Shown: positions 1 through 12,563, counted from the first letter of the stretch. The stretch is DNA of 64,000 bases from Heterodera schachtii (GCA_023374025.1 SIJG01000016.1:1282642-1346641); one strand, 5' to 3'. Notes: generated from the sequence alone by a model not told the origin. Translations and numbers: made by a program.

Positions 1-839
1 ATGGAAGAAAAACATCCAAATTCGGAAACAAAACTGTGGTGGGGTTTCAAATGGCGGAATTGTGACAATGCCCAAATAACCCGAAATTTTCCATGAATAA
101 CGAAGAAAATTGACAAAAATTGGTGCAGAAAATTGGAAATGAATTTCATTTAAGAAGTCGACCCTGCTCTATCCAATGGTATATAGCTTATATGCATTTT
201 CCTAGTTACAGCTCGGAATGTTCCCTTGTAAGCACAACTCTTGGGCGAACAACTCGTTTTTGACCCGGCTTTGTAGAGCATTTTGTTCTCTTTCAGTCAG
301 ATGGTTTTTATACGGTTGGTCGAGACCGGGACCAAAACACGGAAAACTGAGTACCGAAGTCCCGGTTTTGACCGGGACCGTGAAATTCCCGCTTTTCCCA
401 GCCAAAAGATCCCGAGTTTTTCAACTCGAAAAGTCCAGGTCCGATTTAGCGCAAAATTCTCGGCCCCGACCAACCCTAGTTTTTATGAAAAAAATTTTTC
501 AGCCCCATTTTAGGATTCTCAGATCACAAGGGAGTGATCTTATCAATATATTTTCTGCTGATTTGCTACATATGGTTAAAATTTCGGAGCAGTCACTGGT
601 GAAATTTAAGCCCTTTTAGCCCCTCGGGCCAGCGGTTTGACAATTAACCGGTAAGAAAAAGCCCGTTTACGCCCGGGCTTTACTAATTGGTGTATTTATG
701 TCAAAAATGAACGAAATAAATATTTTTATTGGAAGAAATCAATCATCAAAATAACAGACGAGAAAAAATGAGCATCAAAAATGGATCAACAGATCAGTTT
801 GACCATTCAATAATCTCCAAAAGGCCAATCATTTCTCAA
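1..839. other. No gene seen: intergenic, AT-rich
   Basis: I see no supported gene here. Around 320-470 there is a degenerate CCCGGTTTTGACCGGGACC-type repeat in a GC-richer patch. It produces three overlapping ORFs on both strands with no recognisable domain or splice structure. Confidence 0.5.
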
Positions 840-993
840 TTATATTTCACTTCGGCAGCACAATTCGACGCCCTATTCGTTGTTTTGACCCGCCGCTGAT
901 GGGGACAATGGCCTAAATTCATTTTGTTCAAAAATTGGATATACGGAAAAGTTGAAAATTTGATTATTTTTTTAAAATTCTTTTTTTCATTGC

Positions 994-2363
994 TCACCCA
1001 ATCCAATTTTCGTCGCAACCCAAATTAATGTTGACTTTGTTCAAATTTTCGTCCTCCCACTGAACAATTTGTCCAATTTGGCATCGCTTCAGCAACCAAT
1101 TATGATTTGACCCTTTCTCAAATGTCAGTTTTTCTCGAGTTTGTTCATTGACCAATTCAAATGGCACAATTTGCCCTGTTGGGGGTAAACGAAGTAACAA
1201 ATGTGACTGGCAGAAGAAGTGGTGGCACGGAGAAATGCCTAAACAATAAGAAACGCAAATTAAAATTACCATGTTAGAAAGCAAGAGTTCGGCATTTAAA
1301 TATCGTGGTTTAGGAGTTGTGTGAATTTGTGCCAATGCATGATGGCACTACGTTTCCCCCCAGATGATTTTAGTTTTTTATTCACACTTGTTTTTAAAAA
1401 CGCTAAAGCAGTTTTAAATTTTCTTAAATTTTTTGCGGCAATGTAAAACTTTTCGGCCGACGACGTTTTGGGGTGTACCCTTCCGAAGCACCGATGGGAT
1501 TGACACCGAAAGAAATCGGGGCGACCTCCTTGAAATTGTTGACCCATTCGTCAATTTTAATTGATGGATCATGAAAACCACAGCAACGCAATCGCTTCGG
1601 CTTCCCGTCTTTTCTCGGAGTGTTCAACCATTTTGACAATGCTTGGCCAGCCTTTGCATTTGGTCCATCATAACCAATTGCTTCGGGCAACAGATCCCAG
1701 GAAAGGATTGAATTCAGCCGTTTCAGATCGGTGAGAATTGTGGGCGAAGTGCGGCGACGCAAATTGTCCAAATCATTAACAAAAAGGAACAGACAGCGAA
1801 TGTTTGGCGCAAAAATGGGCCAAATTTCTCGGGCCAAAACATCCCAAATTGACTGGACAATTTCCTTGTAAGGAGTCACATTCAAATGCAAATTGGTGCC
1901 CATTCTGTCCCAAATTTGCTGGTTGGCACGGAGAAAAGCGAGGACGGAATGGTCGATGTAACTGAAAGGGGAATGGTTTGTCGTCAACCAAATGTTTGAT
2001 TTTAAATTACCAAATCTGAAGGTCGTTAAAGCGAATTTTGTTGTGCAGCGGACGGTCGGGCAATAGAAATTGGATGGGATTGGCATTGTTGTTGATAGAC
2101 ACAGACAGTTTTGGCATTTCCGCGTCAGTGTCTTTGCGAATTTTGATTGTTTTCCAAATTGTCAATTCGTTTTTGCCATTGAAATGCGTGTCCACTAAAA
2201 CATCGAAACGTGGCGAAAGCAATGCCATTTTGAGACCGAGTTGTGGACGATCAAAATGCGGGAACATGTCCATCCAAATATCCGTACAAATCCATCTGAA
2301 ATGCGGGGAAAATAACTTTTAGGGTAATAAATTAATTTTTTAAATTCATTACCGTCGGTTCAT
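994..2363 (-). CDS. F-box-like family protein of cyst nematodes (copy 1)
   Basis: Member of a large family in cyst nematodes usually annotated as F-box-like proteins; the likely role is a substrate adaptor, but that is inferred from family naming. Proposed exons (minus): 2363-2353, 2295-2011, 1961 to about 1450-1550, and 1238-994. The short first exon MNRR is joined in phase to WICTDIWMDMF. Family landmarks are LGLKMALLSPRFD, SYIDHSVLAFL-like, the ALSKWLNTPRKDG block and, in the last exon, IVPFELVNEQ. The first two introns fit GT-AG and reading phase. The 3' end of exon 3 is uncertain because several GT sites lie between 1450 and 1550, so the gene could be intact or lightly damaged. A closely related broken copy lies at 10.1-11.8 kb. 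Confidence 0.6.
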
Positions 2364-3091
2364 TTTTGCGGCAATTAGCACAATTTTCCTTTTTTTCGAA
2401 TGATGTCACAAAGAACAGAGAATAATTAATTGCTTTGGAAACAACCTTTAATAATGAGAGGTAAATAAAAAGAGCAAAAATTTATAATTACGAAAAACGG
2501 AATTGAAAAATAGGGGAAAAACTATTGGATTTACTGAATTAGAGCCCACGAGGGCTTTGTCAAACAGCCAAATTTAGACCAAAAAAAGTGAAAAAATTTT
2601 CAAGAAACTCCGCTTTTTAAATAGCGCCGTCTTTTCTCAGTTCTGTAGACTAAGGAATTTTTGTCCATCAAATTTTTTTTTGTATATATTCGCGACCAAA
2701 CTCCATTTTTTGTCATTATTTACTTTTTTCAAAACTTCGCTTTTTACTCCCAAATGCCGCTGCCGTTCATTTATTTATCTTCAATATAATACAATTTCCT
2801 TGTAAAGTTCCAAATTTCCTCTGTGCTTATTTTTGAATCCCAAAAACATTCATTCCCTGAATTAAAACTTTGGAATATGCTATTGCTAATTGCTCTAGCA
2901 TAGACTGTCCTTTTTTCAGCTTACCTAAATTCGACGCCTAAAATCCACCTGAAACCAAATTTAGCAATTTTTGTTTTCCAAAACTGAAACCATAAAAGAA
3001 ATAACAAAACGCTTTTCTAATTGCTTTTTTCAGCGATACTTAAGCACACATATTTGTCTACTAATTTGCTGTTGTCCGCTGCCAATCAAGG
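2364..3091. other. No gene seen: shared 3'-side repeat then cullin promoter region
   Basis: AT-rich spacer between the F-box-like gene start and the cullin start; the two are divergent, so it must contain both promoters. Bases 2440-2570 are repeated downstream of the second F-box-like copy (11,830-11,960), including a short GCCCACGAGGGC hairpin. The duplicated block therefore includes upstream sequence. Confidence 0.5.
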
Positions 3092-6000
3092 ATGAATAAT
3101 CATCCGGTCAGATTCGACACGATTTGGAGGGATCTTTCGCCCGGCCTTGAGTCCATCTTCAAGACGCAGGAGAGAATGGCACCGCAGCGCTACATGGAGT
3201 ATTACACGTGAGTTTGAGCAGAGGTGTAACTGTTTTGTAAGACTTCCCTTCCCTCTGTGTTCAGATTGGTCTTCAACCACTGCACGACGAATGAGCAGAA
3301 CAGCAACTTCACGCACGAAACAACGAACAATCGGGCGCGTCGGGGCAACCGCGGGACGCCGGCAGCGGCGGCTGGTGCAGAGTTTGTCGGCGAGGAGCTC
3401 TACACGCGACTGCGCCACTTCGTCGAGGAGTACGCAAGGAAATTGCTTCAGGTAGTTAATGGGGGGGGGACGGAATTTTTGTCCAGGAACCGCCTCAAAT
3501 TTTGCTTTTGTTTCAGGAATGTCAGCTTAAGTCCGGTGACCAGCTGCTGGACTACTACACCAAGCAGTGGACCAACTTCCAGTTCTCATCCACCGTGGCG
3601 AACGGCATTTTCTCCTACTTGAACCGCCATTGGATCAAACGGAACATCGACGAGGCGACGCGTCCCGGAATTTTGGAAGTGTACAATGTGAGTTTGTGGT
3701 GACAGTCGTACAGGAAGGGGGATGAGTTTCATTTTTTAATTTTCCTCGAATTTCAGCTGGCTGTCTCCATCTGGAAATCGGTGATCTTTGACGAACTGCA
3801 CCACAACATCACGTCCGCTGCGCTGGCGCTGGTGGAGAAGGACCGCAACGGGGAAGCCATCACCAAGCGACTGATCAGCGGCGTGGTCGCCTCATACAGT
3901 CAGACTTTTGCTTCGTCACCCCAAAAATTTGTATTTGATTTTTGTCTGTTTTCAGTTGAACTTGGCATCAACGAGCTCGACCCGGCGCCGGCGGTGGGCC
4001 AGCAACAGCAGCAGCAGAATTCGGTGGTGCATCGTCCGAGCGTCAAATACCAAGTGTACCGCAACAACTTTGAGCAGCGCTTCCTTCAGGTACGGTTTGA
4101 TGGATGGTTTTTGTGCATTTTGAAATTTTATTTTTACACTTCCCACACAAACAGGACACTCGCAACTTCTACACAACGGAGTCGAACAATTTTCTGCAGT
4201 CGGACAGTGTCAATGTGCCGGACTATATGAAAAAGGTGGGTGGTGAACGGGGGAAGTCAGTCTCGTTTACGAGCGCAACTTTCGTCATGTTTTTCTCTGT
4301 TTTTCAGGTTGAAAAACGGCTTGACGAAGAGCGGGACCGGTGCCAACTTTACCTGGACAACACAACAATGGACTCGCTGATGGAGGCATGTGACACGGCG
4401 TTGATCAAGCAGCACCTCGGGCTCTTCCACGACAAATTTGAGGTAGCAAAATTTTTTTTGTTTTTTTGTCACTTTTAAAGGTTTATACAATTATTTTCAG
4501 CCATTGCTCGCTCGCCAACAGAATGACCATCTTGGACGGATGGTGAGATTTGCAGAATGTCACCACCTTTTCATAATTTTTTCATAAAATTCGTTTTTTT
4601 CAGTACACACTTTGTTTGCGTGTGCCAAACGGGTTGACCAAGCTCAAGGAGATCCTGAAGGAGTACATCGAACAGGAGGGCAAGGCAGCCATTCAGCAAA
4701 TTGCGCGTGAGGCGTTCAACGGTCCGAAGCAGTACATCAACTGTATCCTCAAAAAGTGAGTTTATGCGGGTGGGTTTTTGGAAATATTACTGAACCATTT
4801 TAAAGGCACAAACTCTACAATCGCTTGGTGGTGGACTCCTTCAAAACTGACCATGGCTTTGTGCAAGCAATGGACTGCGCCTTCCGCAAGTTCATCAACA
4901 ACAACGCAATTACGGAGATGGCTCGGAATGCGTCCAAATCGTCGCAGCTGTTGGTCCTCTACTCTGATCAGCTTTTGCGCAAAGGTGCACGCGCCGAGGA
5001 CGAGAAGATGGATGAGTACCTGGAGCAAGTGGTGGGTTTGTTTGGACTTAAAGTTTGAAATTTTCCATACTGTTTTCTTAAAAATGCTAATATCCCCATT
5101 GTCACAGATGACCGTCTTCAAATACATCGACGACAAGGACATGTTCCACGCGTTTTTCCACAAGTTTTTGTGCAAGCGCCTCGTCTACGACACGTCAGCC
5201 AGCGAGGAGCAGGAGCGGTGCATGATCGCAAAGCTGAAGCACATGTGCGGGTTCGAGTACACCTCAAAGCTGGAGCGTCTGCTGACTGATGTCGCGCTGA
5301 GCAGGGACCATTCCGAGCAGTACAAGCAGGTGGCTAACAAAATTTAAGTTTGAATGAGGCATTGTTACCCCCTTTTTAGCTGCCGAGAACATCCAACGTT
5401 GACTTCTCCGTCATTGTCGTCATGTCGAACGTGTGGCCACTGGGGCAGCCGGTCCAATTCGAAATCCCGCGTTCTCTCCTCGACTGCATGGACTGTACGT
5501 TTGGGGAAGGCGGGTGGTGGAGAGAGGTACACCCTGGGAAAAGTGCCATTACTTTTCAGCCTACACCCAGTACTACATCAACCGGTTCAATGGGCGTAAG
5601 CTGACTTGGGCGTTGCAAATGTGCCGCGGTGAATTGGTCACGACGTCCGGCACTTTCAAGTCGAAATACTCATTTTTGGTAAGCATTTTTTGGTACAAAT
5701 AAATGCTTACATAAATCATGGCTTTCTTTTGTTGTGCATGTTATTCAAATGGTTTTTCTTTTCCAGTGCAACACGCAACAAATTGCCATCCTCATGCAGT
5801 ACAACGAACGCGACACGTACACACTTGGTGAACTGCACGTCGCTCTTGGCACCGACTTTCCCGCTGATCAGCTGTGCGCCGTTGTTCAATCCTTGGTCAA
5901 GACCAATCTGCTGAAGCTCACCAGCGCCGATGGGGAAGCTTTGACCGAGACCAAACTCAACGACAACGAGCAGAAATTCACCTTTAACCCTGAATTCCAT

Positions 6001-6482
6001 AGGTGATACCGTACTAATTGTAAATTTTTTTTTTCAATTTCCCGTCCTTTTCAGCCGCAAGCTCAAAGTCGACTTGGTCCGTGCCATGTCATCTGCCAGG
6101 GAGACAAAGAAGGAGAGTGAGGACGTGCAGAAGACGGTGGACGAGGACAGGAAGTTGGTCATCCAGGTGAGACAAATTAATTGACAAATCAATTTTGATG
6201 ACCCCATTTTCTCCCTCATTAAGGCTGCCATTGTCCGTATTATGAAAATGCGCAAATCGTTGAAGCATCAGCTGCTGGTGGCCGAGGTGCTCAACCAATT
6301 GACAACGCGTTTCCAGCCAAAGGTGAGGGACGGGTGGGGGACAATGATTTTGGGCGCAAATGAATGTTTTTTCTTTCCCTTTTAAGGTGCCGATCATCAA
6401 GAAGTGCATCGACTCGCTGATTGAGAAAGAATATTTGAAGCGCTCGGAGGAGGATCGCGATTTGTATGAATATTTGGCATGA
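3092..6482 (+). CDS. cul-1: Cullin-1, scaffold of SCF ubiquitin ligase
   Basis: Cullin-1 holds Skp1/F-box adaptors at its N terminus and the RING protein Rbx1 at its C terminus in SCF E3 ligases. Seventeen exons fit GT-AG and phase throughout: 3092-3207, 3265-3451, 3517-3687, 3757-3898, 3956-4089, 4155-4235, 4308-4442, 4501-4542, 4604-4755, 4806-5031, 5108-5329, 5380-5494, 5560-5678, 5767-6002, 6055-6166, 6224-6322, 6387-6482. They sum to 2385 nt (794 residues), close to the usual length. Landmarks include SYLNRHW-like and LISGVV in the N-terminal repeats, FEYTSKL and KLTW in the cullin homology domain, IVRIMKMRK around the NEDD8-acceptor lysine, and the C-terminal EYLA. An AATAAA signal follows at about 6574. 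It is the only intact housekeeping gene in the window and stands next to F-box-like genes. Confidence 0.95.
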
Positions 6483-6948
6483 TCACACCATTATATGTGT
6501 ATTGTATTGGATGTTTTGAATCGGCGTTATAATTGTATTATTGTATTGCTCTCATCTCGCATTATTGCTCTGAATAAATGAAATACCAAAATTGAGAAAC
6601 CAGAATTGCAAGCGGCTGATTGCATTTAAAATTATGGGTGGTGCGAGCATAAAAATTCATTTTTTTCAACAAAGTGTAAATGTTTTAGCTGTTTTTTGTC
6701 GCCTCCGGCAATTTCTCTGCGCCTTAGAAATTCAAAAAACAAAATATTGAAAATTAGACAAATGAATTTTATGTTAAATTTCCCAAAGACAAAAATAATG
6801 GTAAAGCTGAAAAGGAATAAATCTTTTCCTGTGCTTATCCACTGGGGATGGAAAGGGAAACGTCAGCATTATCTTTCATTTCTGTTATAAAAGTCACAAA
6901 AACCCAAACGAATTAAATGCACTTAAATGAAAGAAGCAACAATTAAAT
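6483..6948. other. No gene seen: cullin 3' UTR and spacer
   Basis: Contains the cullin 3' UTR with a polyadenylation signal near 6574, then AT-rich spacer up to the repeated block beginning near 6949. No ORF here is supported. Confidence 0.5.
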
Positions 6949-7157
6949 ACATATGAGGAGCAATTAGCAGATCACTTTCCATTGGTAATGATCGATCAGA
7001 ATTTCTCATTTCCCAATAATTAATTCACTTTTTCCTTTTTTGCCATCATTGGCCCGTCTTTGGTGGAACAATGGCTTAAATGAAATGCAATTAAAATTGA
7101 TATTATAAGCAAAAGCTAATGCCACTCACCCAATGCAATTCATGCCACTATCACTAT
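6949..7157 (+). repeat. Repeat block A, first copy
   Basis: About 209 bp beginning CATATGAGGAGC and ending CACTATCACTATC. It recurs with few changes at 9865-10,073 in the same orientation. Here it precedes repeat block B; at the other site it follows block B. Confidence 0.8.
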
Positions 7158-7965
7158 CTCAAAATGGACAGAGCACTCCACACATTGGAGAGAACGTGGG
7201 TTCGAATCCCACCGGGTAATGCCTTTTATGTTCGACATACGGCGCCGAAGAGTCGAGGCCAAATTTGGAAAAAGATCAGAGCAAGAGCTGGACACAGAAG
7301 TCAGAAAGCCCAGCAGCAACAGCAACTCCAAGAGGAAGTGCCTAAGACTCAATCGATGAGTCAGCAATGGCAAATGCGCTGGTCATTCCGCCGGGAATGT
7401 CGCAGCTCAGCGAGCTGCGACTGTCCGATGATCGGACATTTTGAACGAAATGAGCAAAGAGTGGAAGAGGGCACAAAAAGGGCAACAAACGAGCAAAGAG
7501 CAAAGGAAAAAGAGGTGCAGCGAATGCTCCGCTAATTAATGAGCACGTGAAGGGGCAAAATGGAGCGATCAAAAGCGGCGACAACACCCTTTCGCGCAAA
7601 TGTGGCCCGATGGAACGCAAAAAGAGGAGCCCGTTCAGCCAACGACAACGCAAGAGTGCATGTGAAGAACCGGCCGCAACAGCGATGCCCAACGAAGAAA
7701 AGGAAGAAAAACCCCCGAAAGATCACCCCATTTTCTTATTAATTAATTGTAGCCCCACCATTTTGGATCCTATTTAAGCACCGTAAATTGTACATTTAAT
7801 TGCTCTCCTCTTCAGCCCAATAAACAGTGAAAACCCATCCCCATTGGGGGAACATTTGGGCGGGGGCCCTCCCCCTTTCCCTCCCGTCTCTGTGCCGGCC
7901 CAACCCAAATCCCGAACCAACGGACGACGAACCGTCCCGTTGCGGCTTGTGGGCCAGCTGCAACA
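7158..7965 (+). repeat. Repeat block B, copy 1, with tRNA-like head
   Basis: About 808 bp, nearly identical to 9055-9862. It starts inside a tRNA-like segment (B-box-like GGTTCGAATCCC near 7198) and runs into a GC-richer body that is open in several frames; those ORFs are carried by both copies and have no domain. This copy lacks the first bases of the tRNA-like head that the second copy keeps, as in a 5'-truncated SINE-type copy. Confidence 0.75.
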
Positions 7966-8439
7966 TGTGGCGACCCTGGCAGGGACTCTTTTTGGGATTT
8001 TTGGGAAATTAGTTTAGGGAAGGGGGGAGTTAGGCAGACCTCACAAGTTTTTTGTAACTTGTGATGAATGCAATTTGTGATTTGCATTTTGTTTTGTTTT
8101 GCGCCTTTAGGCCCTTTGAGTTTTTTGTAACTCAATGCGCCTAGCACTTTTGCGCCTTCAGGCCCTTGGGTTTTCTGTAACCCATTGTGCCTCGACAGAA
8201 GTCCTCAGCTCAGTTTGGTTGGTCAAAGCGCCTCATTGTTCATGTAGCGCCACGGGAGAAGCGACAATTGAGACGTGCACTTGAAGATGCGCAAATTTGG
8301 AGAAACGCATAGCAAAGATGCGTATTGGTCAGGGGACACAGTGCAGAACCCCATAAACCATGCAGTGAGCCTAACAAGATGCGCCACACACACACATTCA
8401 CGGGGACAAAGTGACGTGCCCCACAAACACGGCAGTGAG

Positions 8440-8960
8440 CCTATCTCACACAATTGGAGAAGCGCATAGAGGATGCGCAAATTTGGAGAAGCGCAAAGGG
8501 CGCAAATTTGGAGAAGCGCAAAGGGCGCAAATTTGAGAAGCGAAAAGGGCGCAAATTTGGAGAAGCGCAAAGGGCGCAAATTTGGAGAAGCGCAAAGGGC
8601 GCAAATTTGAGAAGCGAAAAGGGCGCAAATTTGGAGAAGCGAAAAGGGCGCAAATTTGGAGAAGCGCAAAGGGCGCAAATTTGAGAAGCGAAAAGGGCGC
8701 AAATTTGGAGAAGCGAAAGGGGCGCAAATTTGGAGAAGCGCAAAGGCCGCAAATTGAAGAAGCGCAAGCACAGGCGCAAGTTTGGTGCGCAAATTGGAAG
8801 GCGCAAATTTGAGGCGCACACACAAATGAAGAAGCGCAAACTTGAGGCGCACATTGGAGCGCAAATTTGAGGCGCAACTGAGGCGCAAATTGAGAAGCGC
8901 AAATTTGAGGCGCAACTGAGGCGCAAATTGAGAAGCGCAAATTTGAGGCGCAAAAGTCTG
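8440..8960 (+). repeat. 25-bp minisatellite
   Basis: Tandem units of about 25 bp of the form GCGCAAATTTGGAGAAGCGC plus AAAGG, roughly a dozen from 8460 to 8750. They decay into related GCGCAAATTTGAGGCGCAAC units up to about 8960. Long ORFs on both strands over this array (for example 8446-9270 minus) come from the repeat and are not genes. Confidence 0.9.
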
Positions 8961-9044
8961 CCGATGATGCAGACATCACACAAGCACAGACGCAACAGGA
9001 GGCACAAATGGACACACCGACGCAAGTGGAGAACCATAAATGTG

Positions 9045-9862
9045 GCGCCCGTAGCTCAAAATGGACAGAGCACTCCACACATTGGAGAGAACGTGGGTTC
9101 GAATCCCACCGGGTAATGCCTTTTATGTTCGACATACGGCGCCGAAGAGTCGAGGCCAAATTTGGAAAAAGATCAGAGCAAGAGCTGGACACAGAAGTCA
9201 GAAAGCCCAGCAGCAACAGCAACTCCAAGAGGAAGTGCCTAAGACTCAATCGATGAGTCAGCAATGGCAAATGCGCTGGTCATTCCGCCGGGAATGTCGC
9301 AGCTCAGCGAGCTGCGACTGTCCGATGATCGGACATTTTGAACGAAATGAGCAAAGAGTGGAAGAGGGCACAAAAAGGGCAACAAACGAGCAAAGAGCAA
9401 AGGAAAAAGAGGTGCAGCGAATGCTCCGCTAATTAATGAGCACGTGAAGGGGCAAAATGGAGCGATCAAAAGCGGCGACAACACCCTTTCGCGCAAATGT
9501 GGCCCGATGGAACGCAAAAAGAGGAGCCCGTTCAGCCAACGACAACGCAAGAGTGCATGTGAAGAACCGGCCGCAACAGCGATGCCCAACGAAGAAAAGG
9601 AAGAAAAACCCCCGAAAGATCACCCCATTTTCTTATTAATTAATTGTAGCCCCACCATTTTGGATCCTATTTAAGCACCGTAAATTGTACATTTAATTGC
9701 TCTCCTCTTCAGCCCAATAAACAGTGAAAACCCATCCCCATTGGGGGAACATTTGGGCGGGGGCCCTCCCCCTTTCCCTCCCGTCTCTGTGCCGGCCCAA
9801 CCCAAATCCCGAACCAACGGGCGACGAACCGTCCCGTTGCGGCTTGTGGGCCAGCTGCAACA
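9045..9862 (+). repeat. Repeat block B, copy 2, with complete tRNA-like head
   Basis: Begins with a tRNA-like sequence: GCGCCCGTAGCTC resembles an acceptor arm plus A box, and GGTTCGAATCCC near 9094 is a canonical B box. The anticodon stem is irregular and position 33 is not T, so this is a tRNA-derived repeat head and not a working tRNA gene. The body matches block B copy 1. Confidence 0.75.
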
Positions 9863-10073
9863 CATATGAGGAGCAATTAGCAGATCACTTTCAATTGGTA
9901 ATGATCGATCAGAATTTCTCATTTCCCAATAATTAATTCACTTTTTCCTTTTTTGCCATCATTGGCCCGTCTTTGGTGGAACAATGGCTTAAATGAAATG
10001 CAATTAAAATTGATATTATGTATAAGCAAAAGCTAATGCCACACCCAATGCAATTCATGCCACTATCACTATC
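9863..10073 (+). repeat. Repeat block A, second copy
   Basis: Same sequence as 6949-7157, now on the far side of block B. The local order is therefore A, B, minisatellite region, B, A, all in one orientation. Confidence 0.8.
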
Positions 10074-10237
10074 AATCCAAAAGTGGACATTGCTCAAAAT
10101 GCTCGGGTTTCCGCCCTCTCACTGAATCGCCTTCCCAATTTGGCATCGCTTCAACAGCCAAACATTGGCATTTCCATTTTGGCCTTCTTTATTCTCCAAT
10201 GTTAGCACTTCTTTGGTCCGTTCATTCATCAATTCAA

Positions 10238-10888
10238 CACGGCGATTCAATTTTGGGCTCCCAGTGCAAATAAGTTTATTATTTATTTAGTAATCAGAAC
10301 GCCAAAACTTTGCAAAACTTAAAATTTTTATGGGATTTTCCCTTGTAAAAATAGAAGAGCCGATCTCGAGTTAAAAACTTAAGTTTCAAAAATAAACTTG
10401 GAATCGCTAGAGGGGGTCAAAATATGGGCCTATGCAAAATTTCAAGAAAATTTGAACATAGGGAAAAAATTTTCAACTAGGTGAAGTTTTCAATAATTTT
10501 AATTCTTTTTTATCCAAGTCCACAATTTAAGGCCAAACCAAATAAAATTTACAATATTCTCCAGAATTTTCCCTTCAAAATGAGCATAAAATGGTTTTAT
10601 TTGCTCTAGTATTTACCAAGTTATAAGCTAAAAAAATTTCGTAAAAACTCTACTATTGGTCCGATGCTGTACGTAACCAACGCTTTTTGAATAAGATTTT
10701 TTATTGACACGAAAACTTTTATAATGAAAAAATAATTTTTCCTTTTCTTTAAAAGAAGAAATTAAAATTAACACACAACATAAGGAGGACTCGAACCTGA
10801 GACTCCCCTTTTGGTGACTAACTCACAGACCACTAAGACGAAAAAAACCAACTTAATTGTACTTGGAGCCCAAAATTGAATCGCCGTG
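10238..10888. mobile_element. Non-autonomous TIR element in F-box-like pseudogene
   Basis: The ends are inverted repeats of about 24 bp beginning CACGGCGATTCAATTTTGGG. It is flanked by a 4-bp duplication TCAA (10,234-10,237 and 10,889-10,892). Copy 1 of the gene has the unoccupied site AATTCAAATGGC near 1160, so the insertion is directly shown. No transposase ORF is present. A tRNA-like segment lies at 10,781-10,850 (minus). Confidence 0.85.
10781..10850 (-). repeat. tRNA-like segment
   Basis: On the minus strand it carries GGTTCGAGTCCTCC (B box) and CTTAGTGGTCTGTGAG (A-box-like). The acceptor ends do not pair well, so I call it tRNA-derived and not a tRNA gene. Confidence 0.5.
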
Positions 10889-11759
10889 TCAAATGGCGCG
10901 ACAATTTCCTTGAATCAAAATATTTAATTAGAATGATGTAGCTGGCGGAAGAAATGGTGGCACGGAGAAATGCCTATAAAATGGGAAACGAAAATAAAAT
11001 GCAATTTTTACAAATTTACTAAAATGTGGCCAAGAAATTGTTGACCAATTTAGCAGCCTTTTCTGACGTAAAAGGATGGGTACCCAATCGTTTCGGCTGT
11101 CCGTCTTTTCTCGGAGTGTGCAACCATTTGGACAACGCTTGGCCAGCCTTTGATTTTGGTCCATCATCGCCAATCGCCGCGGGCAACAAATAATTGGAAC
11201 GGATTGAAATAATGTTGAGATCGGTGAGAATTGACGGCGAAGTGCGGCGACGCAAATTGTCCAGATCATGGCCATCAAAAAAGGACAAATGGCAAATGTT
11301 TGGTGCAAAAATGGGCCAAATTTCATGGGCAAAAACACTCCAAATTGAATTGACATATTTGGATGAAGGCACTTGCAAATCTAAATTGGTGCCTTTGTCA
11401 AAAATTTGCTGATTGTCACGGAGAAACGCGAGGACGGAATGGTCAATGTAACTGAAAGGAATTGATTTAATCATTTTTTGAATTTTAATTTGATTTACTC
11501 AATCTGAAGGTAATTAAAGCGGATTTTGTTGTGCATCGGATGGTCGGGCACTGGAAATTGCATAGATTTGTCATTGCTTTCTTCAACAGACAATTTTGTC
11601 GAAACGTGGCGAAAGAAGTGCCAATTTGAGGCCGAGTTGAAGACGGTCAAAATGCGAAAAAATGTCCATCCAAACATCCGTACAAATCCAACTGAAATGC
11701 GGGGAAAATAACTTTTAGGGTAATGAATTAATTTTTAAAATTCCTTACCGTCTGTTCAT

Positions 11760-12407
11760 TTTCGCGGCAATTAGCACAATTTTCCTTTTTTCGAATGATG
11801 TCACAAAGAACAGAGAATAATTGCTTTGGAAACAATCTTTAATAATGAGAGGCAAATAGAAAAACTAAAATTTAAAATTGGCACCAAAAACCGGAATTAA
11901 AAAATAGGGGAAAAACTTTTGTATTTACTGAATTAGAGCCCACGAGGGCTTTGTCATACAGCCACATTCACGAATAAATGGCATAATTTGTTAGGTTTCG
12001 CTGGGCGATTGCCAAGAAATTGACACTGAAACCGTAAAATTTCGAAGGGCCGAGAAAAATTTTAAACATTTGTTTCAGTTGGAAGCATGTGGGTGGGTCC
12101 GGCGGTGCCGTTAGGCGCCGCCGGGAAAATTTCGAAAACTTGAATGCAATTTGTTAACGGATTTTCAACAAAAATGACCAATTTTGAGTTGAGTCAATTT
12201 TTTAGCCGCGGAGTCCCAAATTCCGCGGATCGCGGATTTAAAATCCCGCAGTTGCGGATCGCGCATAGCGGATTCAAATTGCCGCGGTCGTGAATCGTGG
12301 ATCGCGAAAAAAAAATGCCGCGAATCGCGGTCGCGCTCCACCCCTGGTTGTAAGCAATTCATTTGTTTGTTTTTTTGTTTCGCTTTGGCACACAGTTCCT
12401 CCAAATG
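11760..12407. other. No gene seen: repeat remnants
   Basis: Bases 11,830-11,960 repeat 2440-2560. At 12,098-12,126 there is a GC palindrome related to the CCGGCGGTGCC family. At 12,190-12,345 a degenerate GCGGATCGCGG repeat ends in CCACCCCTG, which looks like the end of a hAT-type mini-element without a recognisable partner end. Confidence 0.5.
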
Positions 12408-12563
12408 GTGATTACTAGGGTTATAAGTTGTATACACTAAAAAATGCCAAATATGCGCATAAAATATGCACTAAAAATCCCCCAAATATGCCCTAAAAAC
12501 CCGAAAAATGCCCAAATATGCACTAAAATATGCCTTTAAAAACTGCCAAAAATGGCTTTTAAC

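Larger units (their letters stand above)
10074..11759 (-). pseudogene. F-box-like family pseudogene (copy 2) split by an insertion
   Basis: Paralogue of the gene at 994-2363. The MNRR start exon (11759-11749) and the following WICTDVWMDIF exon are recognisable. The coding part between SPRFD and the PVPDHPMHNKIRF block has lost about 30 codons and the frame: a stop follows shortly after LSPRFDKIV. The YIDHSVLAFL / ALSKWLHTPRKDG exon at about 11,450-11,020 is open. The last exon, matching 1238-994 of copy 1, is interrupted by a 651-bp element (10,238-10,888), and its remainder continues at 10,080-10,237. The deletion, frameshift and insertion together make this a dead gene. Confidence 0.8.

Noticed and set aside
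9045..9120. Functional tRNA gene
   Set aside because: The B box is good, but the anticodon stem-loop is irregular, position 33 is not T and the acceptor stem does not pair; it is repeated with the flanking block.
8223..9270. Long overlapping ORFs on the minus strand (up to 274 codons)
   Set aside because: They run through the 25-bp minisatellite in several frames; the protein is a simple repeat without a domain.
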